Counted from the stretch's first letter, positions 25,781-39,099 are shown. The stretch: DNA of 64,000 bases from Diospyros lotus (GCF_014633365.1 NC_068349.1:12512753-12576752); one strand, 5' to 3'. Notes: a model not told the origin generated them from the letters alone. Numbers and translations: made by a program.

Positions 25781-25784
25781 TGAT

Positions 25785-26033
25785 GCCTCCGAAATATGGC
25801 GCAAGTGGTAAAACTATGATTTTTTTTTAGAATTGACAGAGATCAACTCTTGATGAAGGCAGAAATATCTTATTTAGTGAGAAATTGATTGTATGTCTGT
25901 TTAGAAGTATATAAACTTACGACTGCATCCAATTTACTCAGAAGTTGAATTAGAAGGAAAGATCGATCTCTCTAAGATTAAGTGGGCGAATCCCAAACAC
26001 TTGAATGATAAAAAAAAAAAAAAAAAAAAAAAA
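25785..26033 (+). mobile_element. Possible tRNA-derived SINE
   Basis: A box-A-like ATGGCGCAAGTGGTAAA (about 25795) and a box-B-like GAGATCAACTCTTG (about 25848) are spaced as in a tRNA-derived RNA polymerase III promoter. A body of about 150 bp follows and ends in a run of more than 20 A at 26009-26031. A clear target duplication could not be found, so this is tentative. Confidence 0.4.
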
Positions 26034-26521
26034 CAATGGGGTGATGGAATTTGGAACCCATTAATTTCCAATCATGGCTTCTTTTTTTTTCCTTATTTTT
26101 TTAAAAATTTTTAGTTTAGTTTTTACTTAATATAGTTTAGTTGACTACTAATTAACTTAATTTAATTTACTTTAAGATTTATTTAATATCGCTTTTTAAC
26201 AAGAGTATTTGAATAAAAAATAAAAACCGCAATGACCTTAAGAACCATTTTTTAATCGTATAAAGTTTCCATGCAAATGACTCAAATTATACATGTGCAG
26301 TTGCATTTATACATCTTAGCAAAAAATGGCAGTACCAACCAATTACCAATTTCCTGGTTCGTCAGCGTAAATGTCATAATTCTTTTTTCCGTTTTGACTT
26401 GCATTTACATCTATGAATTTGGTACAGTAAGAATAACTAGGTAGAATTAAAACATCAAGCCGGACAAAAATTTAAGGTTTCTTGAATGTTTTAAGTGAAT
26501 TTGAAATCAAGAAAACCATAT

Positions 26522-29500
26522 TCAAGCAGCAACAGCTTCCTCCTTGGCAGCCAGCTGGTTCTGGATGTGCTGTGGGACGACATCAAACTTGGCTAACTGC
26601 ATGGTGTAGGAAGCCCGACCTTTTGTCATTCCCCTCAGTGTGCTGACATATTGGAACATCTCTGCTAATGGAACCAGGGAGTCAACCACCTGTAGAACCA
26701 TAGACAAGAAAGATAAATTAGGAAGAAAGAGTTATCAAAACCGTCCACAATGTGTGAGACTCCCCACCTTGCGATATTGTATTTATACACAGCTTTCCCC
26801 TTGCCTTCTTTATTAGAAGAGGCTGTTTTCACAATCCAAACCTTTGAAGAAACAACCTTATTTTTAAAACCAAGATTCACCCTCTCAAGTTTTCTCAGAA
26901 ACAAATAGAAAAAAATCAACTGGAAAGCAGGGCAGGGCCAATACGCGGCACTTGTCCCCTCCATGCAGTTTTGAACCAAATACTAAAAGGTTGTGATTCA
27001 ATTATAAAGCTTGTAGTCCATGAGTTCAAATTGCTACCATATGTTCGCTTACAGCCATATTATGGTATAAAAATGTGGGAGTCAAGTCAGGTGACTAACT
27101 CTCTGCATGCTTTTAAGGGACATAAAACACACACATACATGCAACAAAGAAATGCTTGCAACTAATGCCACTATGCTATACCAAAGTCGATTGGCGAAGT
27201 TAAAAGAACTAGGTAAGGAGGAAAGACGGCATTTCACATACCTTGAGACTGCCAGGCTTGTCATGGAAGCTGTTTATCTGGCCTCTTCTTGAGTTCAGAT
27301 CGCCAATCACATCTCCCAAATGTTCTTCAGGGGTAACAACTTCAACTTTCATTATAGGTTCTAGCATCTTTGGCCCAGCTTTCCTCATTCCTTCCCGAAA
27401 AGCTCCTCTGGCAGCAAGTTGGAATGCCAGGACACTTGAATCAACGTCATGGTAAGAACCATCCACTAATACAGCACGGACATCAACAACAGGAAAGCCA
27501 GCGAGCACTCCATTACTCATGCACTCCTCTAATCCCTTAATCACTCCTGGGATATATTCTTTTGGCACTGCACCTCCCTTGATTTCACTCTTGAACTCAT
27601 ATCCACTGCCTGCTTCCATGGGCTCAAACCGTACAGTAATATCAGCAAATTGTCCTTGCCCACCTGATTGTTTCTTGTGAACATATTTCACTTCTGAAAC
27701 TTTAGAAATGCTTTCGCGGTAGTTTACTTGTGGTGCACCAACATTAGCTTCTACCTGTGTGACAATTGAACGAACTTAGCTCATAATCAACACATCAATA
27801 ACAACTCTGTTATTGGAAAATCTAGTACTGAAACAATCAAATTACCAAATGAAAATCTAAAAAATGCATCTGTATGAAATATTGGCAATGGAAAAGAGAA
27901 AGTATAACTTTGAATGTGTGAAACTATTTATTAAACCAAAAATATAAGCTCATAAAACTTTAGCTTTTGTGTAAAGAAAAAGCAATGAATTTGACTTAAC
28001 GAGCAAATTGACACCTCAAACAAAAGATGATTCATGTGCAAAATTATACCTGACAACAAAGGTAGCTTTAATAATATTAAATGATTTTTCTGGGAGCAAA
28101 TAGTCTGCCTGCGTCTGTGTTCTTCTCTGGCTTTGTGTGTGCATGTGCGCATAGAGAGAGAGATGTAACCAAATAAACAAGAAATACAAAGCAGATGCAC
28201 AGAAAATCAAAATACAAACCTTGAATTCCCTCTTCAGCCGATCAACAATAATCTCGAGATGCAGTTCACCCATCCCTTCAATAACTGTTTGGTTAATCTC
28301 TTCATCCCGTGAGAAGTGGAAAGAAGGGTCCTCTTGAGCAAGCTTGATCAAACCAGTAGCCATTTTGTCAACATCGGCTTTAGTCTTGGGCTCAATTGCT
28401 ACCTTTATAACAGGATCAGGGAAGTCCATCCTTTCCAGCAGAATAGGCTTATCAGGATCACACAGTGTCTCTCCTGTAATGGTATCTTTAAGGCCTGCAA
28501 GAGCAACAATATCCCCTGCCAAAGCTACTTTAACATCCTCTCTGCTGTTGGCATGCATTTCAAGAAGTCTACCAATTCTCTCTTTCTTTCCCTTGTTTGC
28601 ATTCAGTACATAAGATCCTGCTGAAAGCTTCCCCGCATACACTCTTACAAATGTAAGAGAACCGACAAATGAATCACTCATGATTTTGAAAGCCAGCCCA
28701 GAAAAGGGTTCTTCATCATTTGCAGCCCTTTCAATTATCAGTTCTGGGTTCTCAGGGTCTGTGCCTTTCATTGCTGGCAAGTCTTGGGGTGAAGGCAAGT
28801 AGTCCACAACTGCATCTAGTAGCGGTTGGACACCCTTATTTTTGAAAGCTGAACCACATAGAACTGGAACAAAACTGCTTGAGATTGTACCTTTCCTAAT
28901 CAATTTCTTAATGGTTTCTTCATCAGGCTCAACTCCTTCTAAGTAGCTCTCCATAGCTTCATCGTCCAACTCAACTATAATCTCTATCATCTGTGCCCTG
29001 TAATCCTCTGCCAACTCTTGAAGGTCAGTAGGAATATCATCATAAGAAAACTTGGCACCCAGTTCTTCTCCCGACCAGATCACAGCTTTCATCTTCACAA
29101 GATCAACCACTCCTTGAAAATTGTCTTCTGAACCAATTGGCAATTGAATAACAAGGGGTTTGGCACCCAAATTTGTAACTATCATATCTCTTGTTCGGAA
29201 AAAATTGGCCCCAAGACGATCCATTTTGTTAACAAAACAAATTCTCGGTACTCCATATTTATCAGCTTGTCTCCACACAGTTTCAGACTGTGGTTCCACA
29301 CCAGCAACACTGTCAAACAAGCATATGGCACCATCCAAAACCCTTAGAGCACGCTCAACTTCAAGTGTGAAGTCAACATGACCAGGTGTATCAATTATGT
29401 TAATCCGATGCTTGTTCCAAAAAGTAGTGGTTGCTGCAGAAGTTATGGTGATGCCTCTTTCTTGCTCTTGCTCCATCCAGTCCATGGTAGCTGTTCCCTC

Positions 29501-31690
29501 ATGTACCTCACCAATTTTATAGTTTCTACCAGTATAATATAAAATCCTTTCAGTTGTAGTTGTCTTTCCTGCATCTATATGAGCCATGATCCCAATATTG
29601 CGATAATCTTTCAAAGGTATTGCACGTTTTGCCTCTGGAGAAAAAGGAAGAAGACATTCATGTCTTTTGTCAGCATGTAGGTAGGAACTTGCATCATTGC
29701 ATGTGGCAACAATTAACTAAGAAATGACATCCAATCCAGGACATCTATTTTGTCGTCAAAGAGATTAGAAACACAGACAATTTTAACAACCAACTTTGTC
29801 AAATGTACTACATATACCTATAGCGAGGTTAACATGGCCCTGCAACTTTAAAGTGAGGTATGCTGCATCAAAGTAGCCAGATTCTTCGAGCAGGTATAAA
29901 ATTTGTGTCAATTACCTTCTAAGCATCTCTAGCAGTATTGAAGAACTTTTTCCAGACTCATACAAGTATGTAGACAAAGATATCAAGAACAAGGGCAGTC
30001 ACTACATAACAGCCATTGAATAGTTTTTTTGATCATATTCCATGAAGACATCCATAAATCTGAAACATGTAAGGAAGATAGAGTGCAGCTATATTATTTG
30101 TGTTTCCACTCTGTACAAACAATCATGCACCATAACTCTAACTGAATGGTATGATTGAATTATCAACTATCATACAATTAACTAGGTTAGAGCTAATAGC
30201 ACACATCCTTAATATGCATACATATTTCAGAATTTGCTAAGGGATCATCATAGAAGGCCAAATTTATACATATCACAGACAAACTATACCATAGTGGTCA
30301 TATTCAAAAATAGTAAAAAAGACAAAAAGATGCAGAGATGAGAAAGTAGCTATCAATAGTAGCTTACCAGGTTTCAATTGTTGAAATAACAAAGAATCAA
30401 AACACCATCAGCAACTCGGCCAAAAAAAAGATAATCCAAGAAACGGTAATTGATACATAATGTCATGGATAGAATTCCAATGGCATCAAGAATATATAAA
30501 GATTAAGACCAAACTCCCACAGTACCAGAGATAACAATTAACAAGTACGTTTTGTCCACATAACTTGGTCTTAGTGTCCAAGGACATAGAAATTAGATTC
30601 TGCATGTGCCATTAATAATCCAGGCCCAAAATAATATTATTTACATTTTCTATACTCTTTCTAATCTAGACAAGTTTTTCAAGCCGCTATAATCTGTAGA
30701 TGACAGAATGGAGTCAGAAAAAAAAAGGAGCAATTTTAATTGAAATTTGAACGATCCCATTTCCAACAAACTTATCCAAATTATATCTATTCACTGTGTG
30801 AAATTGGAGATGACAAGGGAAACTCCTTACTACACCCACTTTATATAACTTGAGAATGTGAATCAGATGAAAATTTAACAAGCACGGGAAGCATCATAAG
30901 TCAAGATCACCCAAATTAAATAAAAAAGCTGCCCCATTAGCACTTCTATACCCAATTAAAGATTAATCCAAGAAATACATAATTCTTTGAACCCTTGTAG
31001 GGGAATCTAAATAGGACTAATCCTTATTCGCATACAAATTTACATAGAACCAAATAGATAAACAGGATAACCAATCCAAAATTCACAAATTCAAGCAACA
31101 AACAAATAATGCATCCGAACTAATTGAATTCTCAATTTCCAACCTTAATGCTATCGTTGGAACTAAGAAGTGTCAAAGGTAAAGTAAAATGAAAGGAAGA
31201 GGAATATGCCTATGCGTTTTATCATGAATGAACAAGTAATTTAGCTTCCATCCTTCAATTGCCCCTTCATCTTCGCTTTCCTATATAGGCCCTAGTTGAG
31301 TACTGAAAATAGTAAACAATCCACCAATTTCACTTCTAGGAAACTGTAATTCGATAACTACATATACGTATATGCACGAGATGAACATAAAACAAGGAGA
31401 GAGAGAGAGAGACCGTCGGCGGCCATGGCGGAGACAGAGAGGTTCCTCCTGCTCTGCTGCTTGAGAGCAGAGGCAGCGCTGATGCGGACGCTTCTTCCGA
31501 AGAATTCAGAAAGGGAAGACGAGGAAGAAGCGAGAGACTGAGCGCGGCGGTGGCGGAGGGAGGAACTGAGACCGAGGAGTCGGCGAGGAGACGCAGGAAG
31601 AGGCCTGCGCGAGCAGCCACTACTGCTGAAGTTGCACAGTGAAGAAGCCGTCGAAGCCATTGATGACATCCTGGCCGACTCTGCCGCCAT
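26522..31690 (-). CDS. SCO1: Elongation factor G, chloroplastic, 790 aa, four coding exons
   Basis: GTPase that drives ribosome translocation in plastids (bacterial-type EF-G, fusA family; Arabidopsis SCO1/cpEF-G). Exons on the minus strand: 31690-31414, 29634-28220, 27754-27242, 26689-26522, with GT-AG borders and an open joined frame. Residues 1 to about 88 are Ser/Arg-rich with few acidic residues, as in a chloroplast transit peptide. The GTPase domain follows: P-loop AHIDAGKT at 110-117, then the [11 protein letters not shown] switch region, DTPGHVDF and NKMD. Domain IV (exon 3) has GGQGQFADI and [10 protein letters not shown], and exon 4 closes with the [22 protein letters not shown] motif of domain V. 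The bacterial-type NKMD and GHVDF strings separate it from cytosolic eEF2. Start codon: residues 8 and 11 are also Met, so the true start could be slightly later. Intron 1 is 1.8 kb. Confidence 0.95.
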
Positions 31691-31699
31691 TTCTCCCTA

Positions 31700-31735
31700 A
31701 TTCTGCTCTGCTCTGCTCTGCTCTGCTCTCTCCCC
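31700..31735 (-). repeat. (CTCTG)n microsatellite in the EF-G leader
   Basis: About five tandem pentanucleotides lie 10-45 bp upstream of the EF-G start codon, in the presumed 5' untranslated region. Confidence 0.85.
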
Positions 31736-32084
31736 CTCTGTGGTCCGGGGTATAGCTTGGGATAATAGATAACGAACGATAAGGGCGTGTTTGCGGCTTT
31801 GCCTTCTCGGGCTTTCGATTTCTATTGTGATATATTTTTCGTGGTCTCACATTTTAATTATAATAATTATTAAATTTATTTTGTTTAATGGTTAAACTAA
31901 ATTCATCATATTAGGAACGTCAAACTTAAATTCATTTTGCACATAATTTATGAGATTTTCGCTCTTATTTAGTGGTGTTTTCTTTAATAATCGTTGGAGT
32001 AATAATAATTGTATGGAAGAGCCAGGGCTGTTGAGATGCCACGTATGCCAAAAATTCTATCCTCATGGCCAATAGGAGGTGTAG

Positions 32085-32240
32085 GGCCCATTTTGCTCTC
32101 CATTCCAACTCGTTTTGGTGGTAGGATGGGCCTCGAGGCCCACTTAGAGCCACAAGCCCATTGATTTTGTCTTCTGTGTGACGTGGCCCTAGCCTTGCCC
32201 TACGCCTCCTCATCAATTTAGGCCCACCAAGCCCATTTGT
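32085..32240 (-). promoter_or_regulatory. Cluster of site II (GGCCCA/TGGGCC-type) motifs upstream of EF-G
   Basis: Within 155 bp there are GGGCCCA, TGGGCC, GGCCCA, AGCCCA, GGCCCA and AGCCCA motifs on one strand or the other, 400-550 bp upstream of the EF-G start. TGGGCY site II elements are bound by TCP factors and are common in promoters of plant translation and organelle genes, which fits the gene. Confidence 0.5.
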
Positions 32241-32249
32241 ATTTGGCTG

Positions 32250-33590
32250 GCCTTACTTTTGCCTGATATTACGATGAGATTTGCGTCTTCATGTATGTAT
32301 CTCTTGGCTCAGACCACTCAAATTATATATGTTCTAAGAAAGAGTAACCCTAATCATACCTTTTCAAATATATATATATATAAAGACATTATTTTACAGT
32401 ACTCTGCTAAAAATATGTTTTCCCATATATTAAATTCCAACAAATTGACAAACATAAAATTCTTAAGACAAACTAAAACAATACCAATACTAAAATGTTA
32501 ATGGTCTAATAATAAGAGATTATTACGTTGGACTCATTTACAATTAAGGCACAAATCTTTTAGAACGAATCGCACACATATTTATGTATGATATTCCTTG
32601 GTATGTGTAATTTGTCGAATATATATATATATATATACTAGAGATAGCTCGTGCCTGAAGGCATGATGCAACTAAAAAAAATCAAATATTGAATTTGAAT
32701 GTGAAATAACCAAGCATTGAACTCAAATTCGCACCCCTCCACCGCAAAGAGCATTGTCATCGCCTCTCTCGCCCCACCACCACCGCTCTTGATTCGCACC
32801 CTTCTCACCGGTCGCCCCCACCTGTCGGCCCCCCGTCATTTGCACCGCTTGTTGTCCCCCCCCGCCAACGCACCATCGGACCAGATCCACCATCGCCCTT
32901 GTCTCTTCATCTCCTCCGCCATCCCTCATTCTCTCTATCTCTCTCTAAAACAACCCATCGCCCAAAGAGCACCATTCGCCGACAGTCGCTCCTCTCGCCC
33001 TGCCACCGCCGTGAGCATCGTCCGTTGTCGCCCCCCCACTGCGATTACCGGCCCGTCGCCCCTCCCTCTGTGCTCACACCCCTCATCTTTCTAAGTTTCT
33101 CAACCTATTGTTCCCCCCCTCTCTCACATTATTCTCTCTTTCTCTTGCTTATTTTTCCCCTCTCTTTCCTTGCTCTCACGAACATTCCCCTATTTATCTC
33201 ATTAATTAAACATATATAATTAAGTTTGGGGTAAAAACAAATGTTAAGATTTCAGTTGGGAGTAAAAAAAATGTTAATGAAAACTTAAAATTTATTTTTT
33301 TTCAAATATGTAATTTGTTTGTTATAAAATAATAGAGTAAAACATAGCATCAAATGAAGATTGATCTATTTTTCAAAATATCTTTGATTTGTTTTTTTAC
33401 TGCTTTCTTTAACAAAAAAAGAGATATTTTTGAATAAAAATGAGATTTTCACCCAAATTTACCAAATATAATGTCACTTTTTCTTATGGCGTGTAATGTT
33501 TTTTACTTTTTACTCTTCTTGTTATTTTTTTTAAGAACTTCTTATAAGAAAAATAAAAATTAAAAAAATTATATTATGTAGTTTTCTTTT
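32250..33590. other. Intergenic DNA with a C-rich block
   Basis: The stretch 32740-33190 is rich in C and in CTC/CCACC motifs. It gives long frames of S, P, R and H without any domain, so I do not call a gene. Left of it, on the minus strand near 32640, a small hairpin (GCCTTCAGGC) precedes CTCTAGT, which could be the 3' end of a Helitron, but the 5' end was not found. Confidence 0.3.
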
Positions 33591-33628
33591 CATCACATAT
33601 TCGTTTTCTTCTCTTATATTTTTACATC

Positions 33629-34280
33629 TGTTATATGTATTTCCTACATCACTCCTTATGGGCCGAACTCAGCCCAATGGGCTGGCCCAATCGCCGGAGC
33701 TTAGAAGGTCCAGGCAACCTCGTCAAAGAAAGTTCATACACCACCGAAATTTGGAGCTCACAAAGCGATCTCCTTGGGAGCTTCCGGCCAAACTCCTAGC
33801 GAGCTCTTAATAAAACCCCCCAGTTCGTTGGACCGATAAGCTCGTTGGCCTAAAAAACATCCAACTCGCATAAATGACAAAGTTGCTGAACAGCCAGAAA
33901 CAGGACCCACTTACTTTATCTGAAACGGACCATACTCCTAGAAATGAGGATCACACTCCTGGTTTTATGTAGATGATAAGAGCTGTTTGTCCCCCATTAT
34001 ATCATCTTTATATTTCTATAATTTATCCAAATTGTAAAAGCCCCTCATCATAAATAGGAGTCAGAGATATCATAAGGGGGGCAAGGAGAATAATCAGATA
34101 CCGCCATTCTGAAAGAATAATCAGAGTGCAGTCGTGGAGTAGGCAACGTTTTGGACGAACCACGTGAAAATTGCTTGTGTTCACTCATATTTGAGATTTT
34201 TGTTTTCTTCTTCTTAGCATTTAGGATTCACTCACCGCAGCCCAAAACGAATCACGGTCGGCTGAAATTAAACGTGAACA
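33629..34280 (+). repeat. 5' LTR of the Tat element
   Basis: Matches 57943-58594 over its full length with many transitions. It begins TG and ends CGTGAACA. The phrase CAAGGAGAATAATCAGATA precedes the end region in both copies. Confidence 0.9.
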
Positions 34281-34283
34281 TTT

Positions 34284-34301
34284 TGGCGCTAGAGGAAGGG
34301 G
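34284..34301 (+). other. Primer-binding site of the Tat element
   Basis: TGGCGCTAGAGGAAGGGG begins three bases after the 5' LTR, and TGG pairs with the CCA end of a tRNA. I cannot assign the tRNA species with confidence. Confidence 0.6.
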
Positions 34302-34319
34302 CCGCTTTGATCGATAGCC

Positions 34320-35818
34320 ATGGCAAGAGGAAGGAATACTCGAAGTTCCGAGGCGGCGGTCGACCCACCAGAAAATCACCGTGATAGATTGCGAGATTGT
34401 CCACCAAATGGAGGGCACGTTGCTTCGACAACGGATATCCCTTTACCACCAACCGGAGACACTACTGGTATTCCACCGCGTTTTCTTATCCCACCCACCT
34501 CCCAAACTGTCGGGATAGGGGTAAACCGGACTGGCAACAACGTCAGGAGACGTTAGAGAATACGGTGATGCAGCTCGCTGACGCTGTCAGAATTCTGGCC
34601 CAAGCTCAAGCGCCGGTTGTCGATGATCCGCTGGCTTCGCCTCGAAGGATCCGCCAACCATGAGAAAAGAGGCCTTCGCCTGCAGAATAGGATATCGGGG
34701 ATAACTATCCGTCCCCAAATCACCACTCTCCAGATCGAGAAAGAAGTAGACAATCGCAAGCCCAACAATCAGCAGGCTCGGACTCAACCGTGGAGGAATT
34801 ATATCAAAGAGTTTGGCAGCTGGAAGCATAACAAGGGGTCTGTAGCTAGAATAATAGCCGTGGGGATAGGACGCCATTCACCAGAGAAATTGAACTCGAA
34901 CCCCTCCCCTGAAGATTTAAAGTCCCGAGTATGCCACAATACAACGAGGACGACAACCCCTACGATTACCTGGATGTGTACAACGTTCAAATGGATTTGC
35001 AGACGACTAGCTCGCTGGCTAAATGTTGCGCCTTCCCGACGATCTTGGGTGATATTCCCTGAGCTTGGTTTAAGGGCCTCTAGCCTTGCAGCATCAACAC
35101 TTGGGAGGAATGCCAACAGAAATTCCTCAATAAATACAAGGCTCTGAGGAAGCAGCTTGCGCCACCATGTCACCTCGCCACAGTGTTCTAGAAAGAAAAC
35201 GAGCCCTTGAAGGACTATATTGCCAGATTCAGGCGCGAGGTGAGTAATGTCGAAGATCCCTCCGATGAAAGTATCTTGACGACGATCTTCGCTGGCCTTC
35301 GCAAAGATGGGAAGCTCTATGAGAGCATCTACAGGACCCTGGTTAAAGACCTGGGGAAATTTTACGAACGAGCTTCCAAGGAGGTCCGATGGGAAGACGC
35401 ATCGGGCCAAAAGAAGATGCTAGGGGCTCCAATCAGAATAAGAAAAGGAATAACGGGGACGCTGGGAGGGAAGCTCGGAGGAAGCGCTCAAGCAATGAAG
35501 TCTTCAAGTGAGCTCACAAGACGGAGAGAGATGAGCGACCTATGCGGTCGCGGCGCTTTGACAGCTACTGTGTCCTATCCCCAAGAAATGATCTTCGCTA
35601 TGGAAAGAAACAAAGAAGAGTTCGGGAAGCCCAACCATCTCAGAACAACCAACAAATTCAGAAATAAGGAAAAATTTTGTGTATACCACAACGAGGCGGG
35701 TCACAACACCTCTGAATGCTGGGCCCTAAGGGACGCCATTGAGGACCTGATTAGAAGAAGTCTGTTGAAGGATTACGTGGTACGACCAACCAATCAACCG
35801 AGCCAACCACCGGCATAA
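34320..35818 (+). pseudogene. gag of the Tat element, frameshifted
   Basis: The gag starts with an ATG at 34320 (MARGRNTRSS) soon after the PBS and is then split over several frames (34320-34556, 34397-34663, 34617-35147, 35207-35818). The last piece (203 aa) is the best preserved. It holds a gag core (DYIARFRREVSNV, DESILTTIFAGLR) and ends with a nucleocapsid-type finger CVYHNEAGHNTSECWALRD, as in Tat gag proteins. Gag would package the element's RNA; here it cannot be made whole. Confidence 0.7.
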
Positions 35819-35841
35819 CAACCGCATTCCTCTGATAATAA

Positions 35842-36660
35842 GTGCTCATCGGCTGTAATAACTATCAAAACTATTCATGGCGGACCTCACCTCGCGGGAA
35901 CTTCCCACAAATCTTACAAGAAGTACGTGCGCGAAGCCAACCATGTCTTGTTGGCAAGATTAGACGAGCAGTTTGCCCCCGCAAAGTGAGCTGTACCCCA
36001 TATATTACCTCTCCAAAAGCTTGATTGCTGCAGAAATAAGGTACGCACCGATTGAAAAACTGGCTTACTGTTTAATAATGGCACCAAGGAAGCTACGACC
36101 TTATTTCCAAACTCATGAGATCGAAGTCCTGACTAAGTACCCGCTAAAGCAAATCTTGCAAAAGCTGGACACCTTGGGTCGCTTACTAAAATGGTCTATC
36201 GAGCTCGCTCAGTTCGATATAAAGTATAAACCAAGGATGGCGATAAAAGGGTCAGGCGTTGGCAGATTTCATTGCTGAGTTCACAAGACCAATTGACGAA
36301 GAAATAGAGAACTTGAAAGGGCCATCCTAGGAATTATACGTGGACTGATCATCAAGTGAACAAGGAGCGGGAGCCGGGGTTATGTTAATAAGCCCCGAGG
36401 GTCACAAAATCATCTGCGCCCTAAGGTTCGGATTTTCGGCCACCAATAATGAATTCGAGTACGAGGCCCTATTAGCAGGGCTTTGCCTGGAAAATGAGGT
36501 ACAAGTTGAATCCCTGGAAATCTTCAGTGACTCTCAGCTGGTTGTCAATCAAGTACGGGGAGAATACCAGGCCAGAGATACAAAGATAGTGGCATACTTA
36601 CAAAAGGTACGCGAACTCTTAGCCACTTTTGAAAAGTATGAAATGCGCTAGATCCCTCGC
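35842..36660 (+). pseudogene. Remnant of pol: RNase H and a second RNase H, with protease/RT deleted
   Basis: After a short protease-upstream remnant (GGPHLAGTS-like wording near 35880), the sequence jumps near 35990 straight to the end of the RT-linked RNase H (YYLSKSLIAAEIRYAPIEKL, WSIELAQFDIKYKPRMA). The protease core and the RT catalytic region are missing. Next comes the plant-type second RNase H (36382-36651) with NNEFEYEALLAGL and SDSQLVVNQVRGEYQAR. It ends in a stop before the integrase. The frames are broken between these pieces. Confidence 0.75.
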
Positions 36661-38043
36661 TCCCAGAACTCTCATGCTGACACATTAGCTCGCCTAGCAA
36701 CTTCCCAGGATGCGGAGTTCTTGGGAGCCATACCTGTGGATTTCTTAGCCACCCCTAGCATGGAACAACGAGCTGAAACGATGGCGATCACGTTGTCCCA
36801 AAACTCATGGATGATTCCCATTCTGGGTTATCTCCAAGATGGGAAATTGTTGGAAGATAAATTGGAAGCACGCCGGCTACGAGCTCGAGCAGCTCGATAT
36901 TGCATTTATGATAATAAACTATACAGGAGGGGGTACTCAGCCCCACTCCTGAGGTGCATTAACAGCACAGACTGCCAGAGTGTGCCGGGGGAGATTCATG
37001 CAGGCCATTGCGGTAATCATGCCGGGGCACTTTCATTGGCACATAAGGCACTTCAACAAGGGTTTTATTGGCCCACCATAAAGCAAGAAGCCGTAGAGAT
37101 AGTCACAAAATGCGAGAAATGCCAAAGATTCGCCAAGATTTCACGAGCTCCGCCAACCTACCTGCAGCAGATGAGCAGCCCGTGACCTTTTGCTATTTGG
37201 GGCATGGATCTGATCAGACCACTTCCAATAGCCCGCAGAGGGTGAAAATATGCCATAGTGGCAGTTGACTACTTCACCAAAAGGGTAGAAGCAAAAGAGC
37301 TCGCACAGATCATTAGCTTAAAGGTACAAATATTTACATAGGATAATATCATTTGCAGGTTCGGAGTTCCACAACAAATAATAATGGATAACGGAACCCA
37401 GTTCACCAGTGAGCAATTCATCCAATTTTGCGAATCAATGGGGATCCGAAAAAGTTTTACCACCGTGGACCACCCCCCAAGCCAATGGGCAAGTGGAAGC
37501 TGTCAACAAGATAATCAAACAGATTCTGAAAACGAAGCTCGAAGCTAGAAATGGGGCTTGGGTGGATGAACTGCAAACAGTACTCTGGGCTTATCGAACA
37601 ATAGCTCGGAGCAGCACTGGAGAAACCCCATTCTCGATGGCGTATGGATCGAAGGCAATGATCCTCGCTGAGAATGAAGTGGCTAGCCACCGGAGGGCTG
37701 GCTTCAATTCAGACCACAATGATGAGCTGTTGGCGATGAACCTCGACTTGCTCGAGAAAACGAGGGATGTAGCTCTCATAAGGGTCGCCGTTTATCAACA
37801 AAGGGTGGCACAGTACTATAACAAAAAGGTTTGAATCCAACAATACAACGTCGGAGGTCTGGTATTGTGCTTGATACTCCCGGGAGCTCGCACGACGAGT
37901 GTGGCACCCTAGGCCCTAACTGGGAAGGTCCATTTATCATCAAGGAGAGTTTGGGTAACGGAGCATATCATCTAGCAAATATGGACGGGATTCTTCTCCC
38001 GCGAGCTTGGAATGCGGAACACTTTTGTCCTTACTTCCAATAA
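36661..38043 (+). pseudogene. Integrase of the Tat element, broken
   Basis: The HHCC zinc domain is visible in 36721-37185: HAGHCGNHAGALSLAHKAL followed by CEKCQRF. The catalytic core follows, with a frameshift near 37190, a stop near 37340 in the stretch before RFGVPQQIIMDNGTQF, and another frame change before GQVEAVNKIIK. The C-terminal part (37831-38043) holds LGPNWEGPFIIKESLGNGAY, typical of gypsy integrase tails. Not functional. Confidence 0.8.
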
Positions 38044-39090
38044 ATATAATTGCTCTGACCTATGCTCCAAACTTCTACTATAATTTATTTTCATAATTTT
38101 GATTGGAATTTATGAATTTTCATGCATTACACTTTATTTCTATTGAATATCTCTAAAATGAGGGATTGAGAAACCATGGTTTGCTAGCTGGGGCCCATTC
38201 AACTTAACCATCGTGCTATGGTTTGCAGCTTAACTGAGCATTCATTATGGTCCCCTCTCAGGTCGTGGTTTGTGAGCTGAGAACCATTCATCTTGACTTA
38301 ACATCATTATTTGGAACCTACTAAGCAACAACTTCCATAAATGATTTCAAGTTAGGTTCACCAGCTAGGGTCCTTTCATCTTGACTCAAGTCATGGTCTG
38401 TGACCCACCTGGGTGTTCTCTCTCGGTTCAATTAAAACTTGTAAAAGCTATGGTGTGTTAGCTGAGGTCGTAATACGATCTACCTGGACACATAGCTCGG
38501 CAATGCAAGTCAATAAAATAACAAGTTACGGTATGTTAGCTGAGATCGCGACATAATCTCATATCTTGGCAAATTTTTCATTACGACCCACATGTTATTT
38601 CATTAAAACGTGTTAACTGAGGTCCGTTTTAATTTTCCTAAGTAAGACTATTCGCGACCTACCGGACACATATCCTGGTTATCAATTATCATGTTCATCA
38701 ATCACGAGTTGCTCAGCCATGGTGCGTTAGCTGAGATTGTAAGGCGATCTGCCTGGACGTATATCTCGCTTGTTAATCTGCACGTTGGGAATTCTCTGGG
38801 TCTATCTAGACTTATGTTCGGACGATTCATTCTCAAGTTATATTCTTGAATATTTCTTCCAAGTTAATCTTTCGAGCTTATCTTGATATATAGAAGTTTT
38901 CTGAAGATCGTTTCAAGTTATATCGTGAAAATTGGTTCAAGAATTATTTTGTCAAGTCTTTGTTAGAATTCAAATTTGATTGGCTTGAGTTCATGAAGAA
39001 ATTTGAAGTAAGATACACGAGTGTAGAAAATGTTTCATTTCATTGAATAAATACTTGTTTTACAAAAAAAAAAAAAAAAAAATCGGTGGG
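38044..39090 (+). repeat. Non-coding spacer of the Tat element with degenerate repeats
   Basis: Phrases such as GTTAGCTGAG(G/A)TCG, CGATCTACCTGGACACATA and CATGGTTTGCTAGCTG recur in diverged form between 38170 and 38770. This resembles the tandem-repeat spacer found in several Tat elements. A poly(A) run lies at 39063-39081. Confidence 0.5.
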
Positions 39091-39099
39091 AATACTAGC

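Noticed and set aside
32717..33219. Pro/Ser/His-rich overlapping ORFs
   Set aside because: Composition is driven by C-rich low-complexity DNA and no frame shows a domain.
33591..33628. A target duplication of more than 30 bp flanking the Tat element
   Set aside because: The LTR ends fix a normal 5-bp duplication ACATC on both sides; the longer match is explained by a tandem repeat that existed before insertion.
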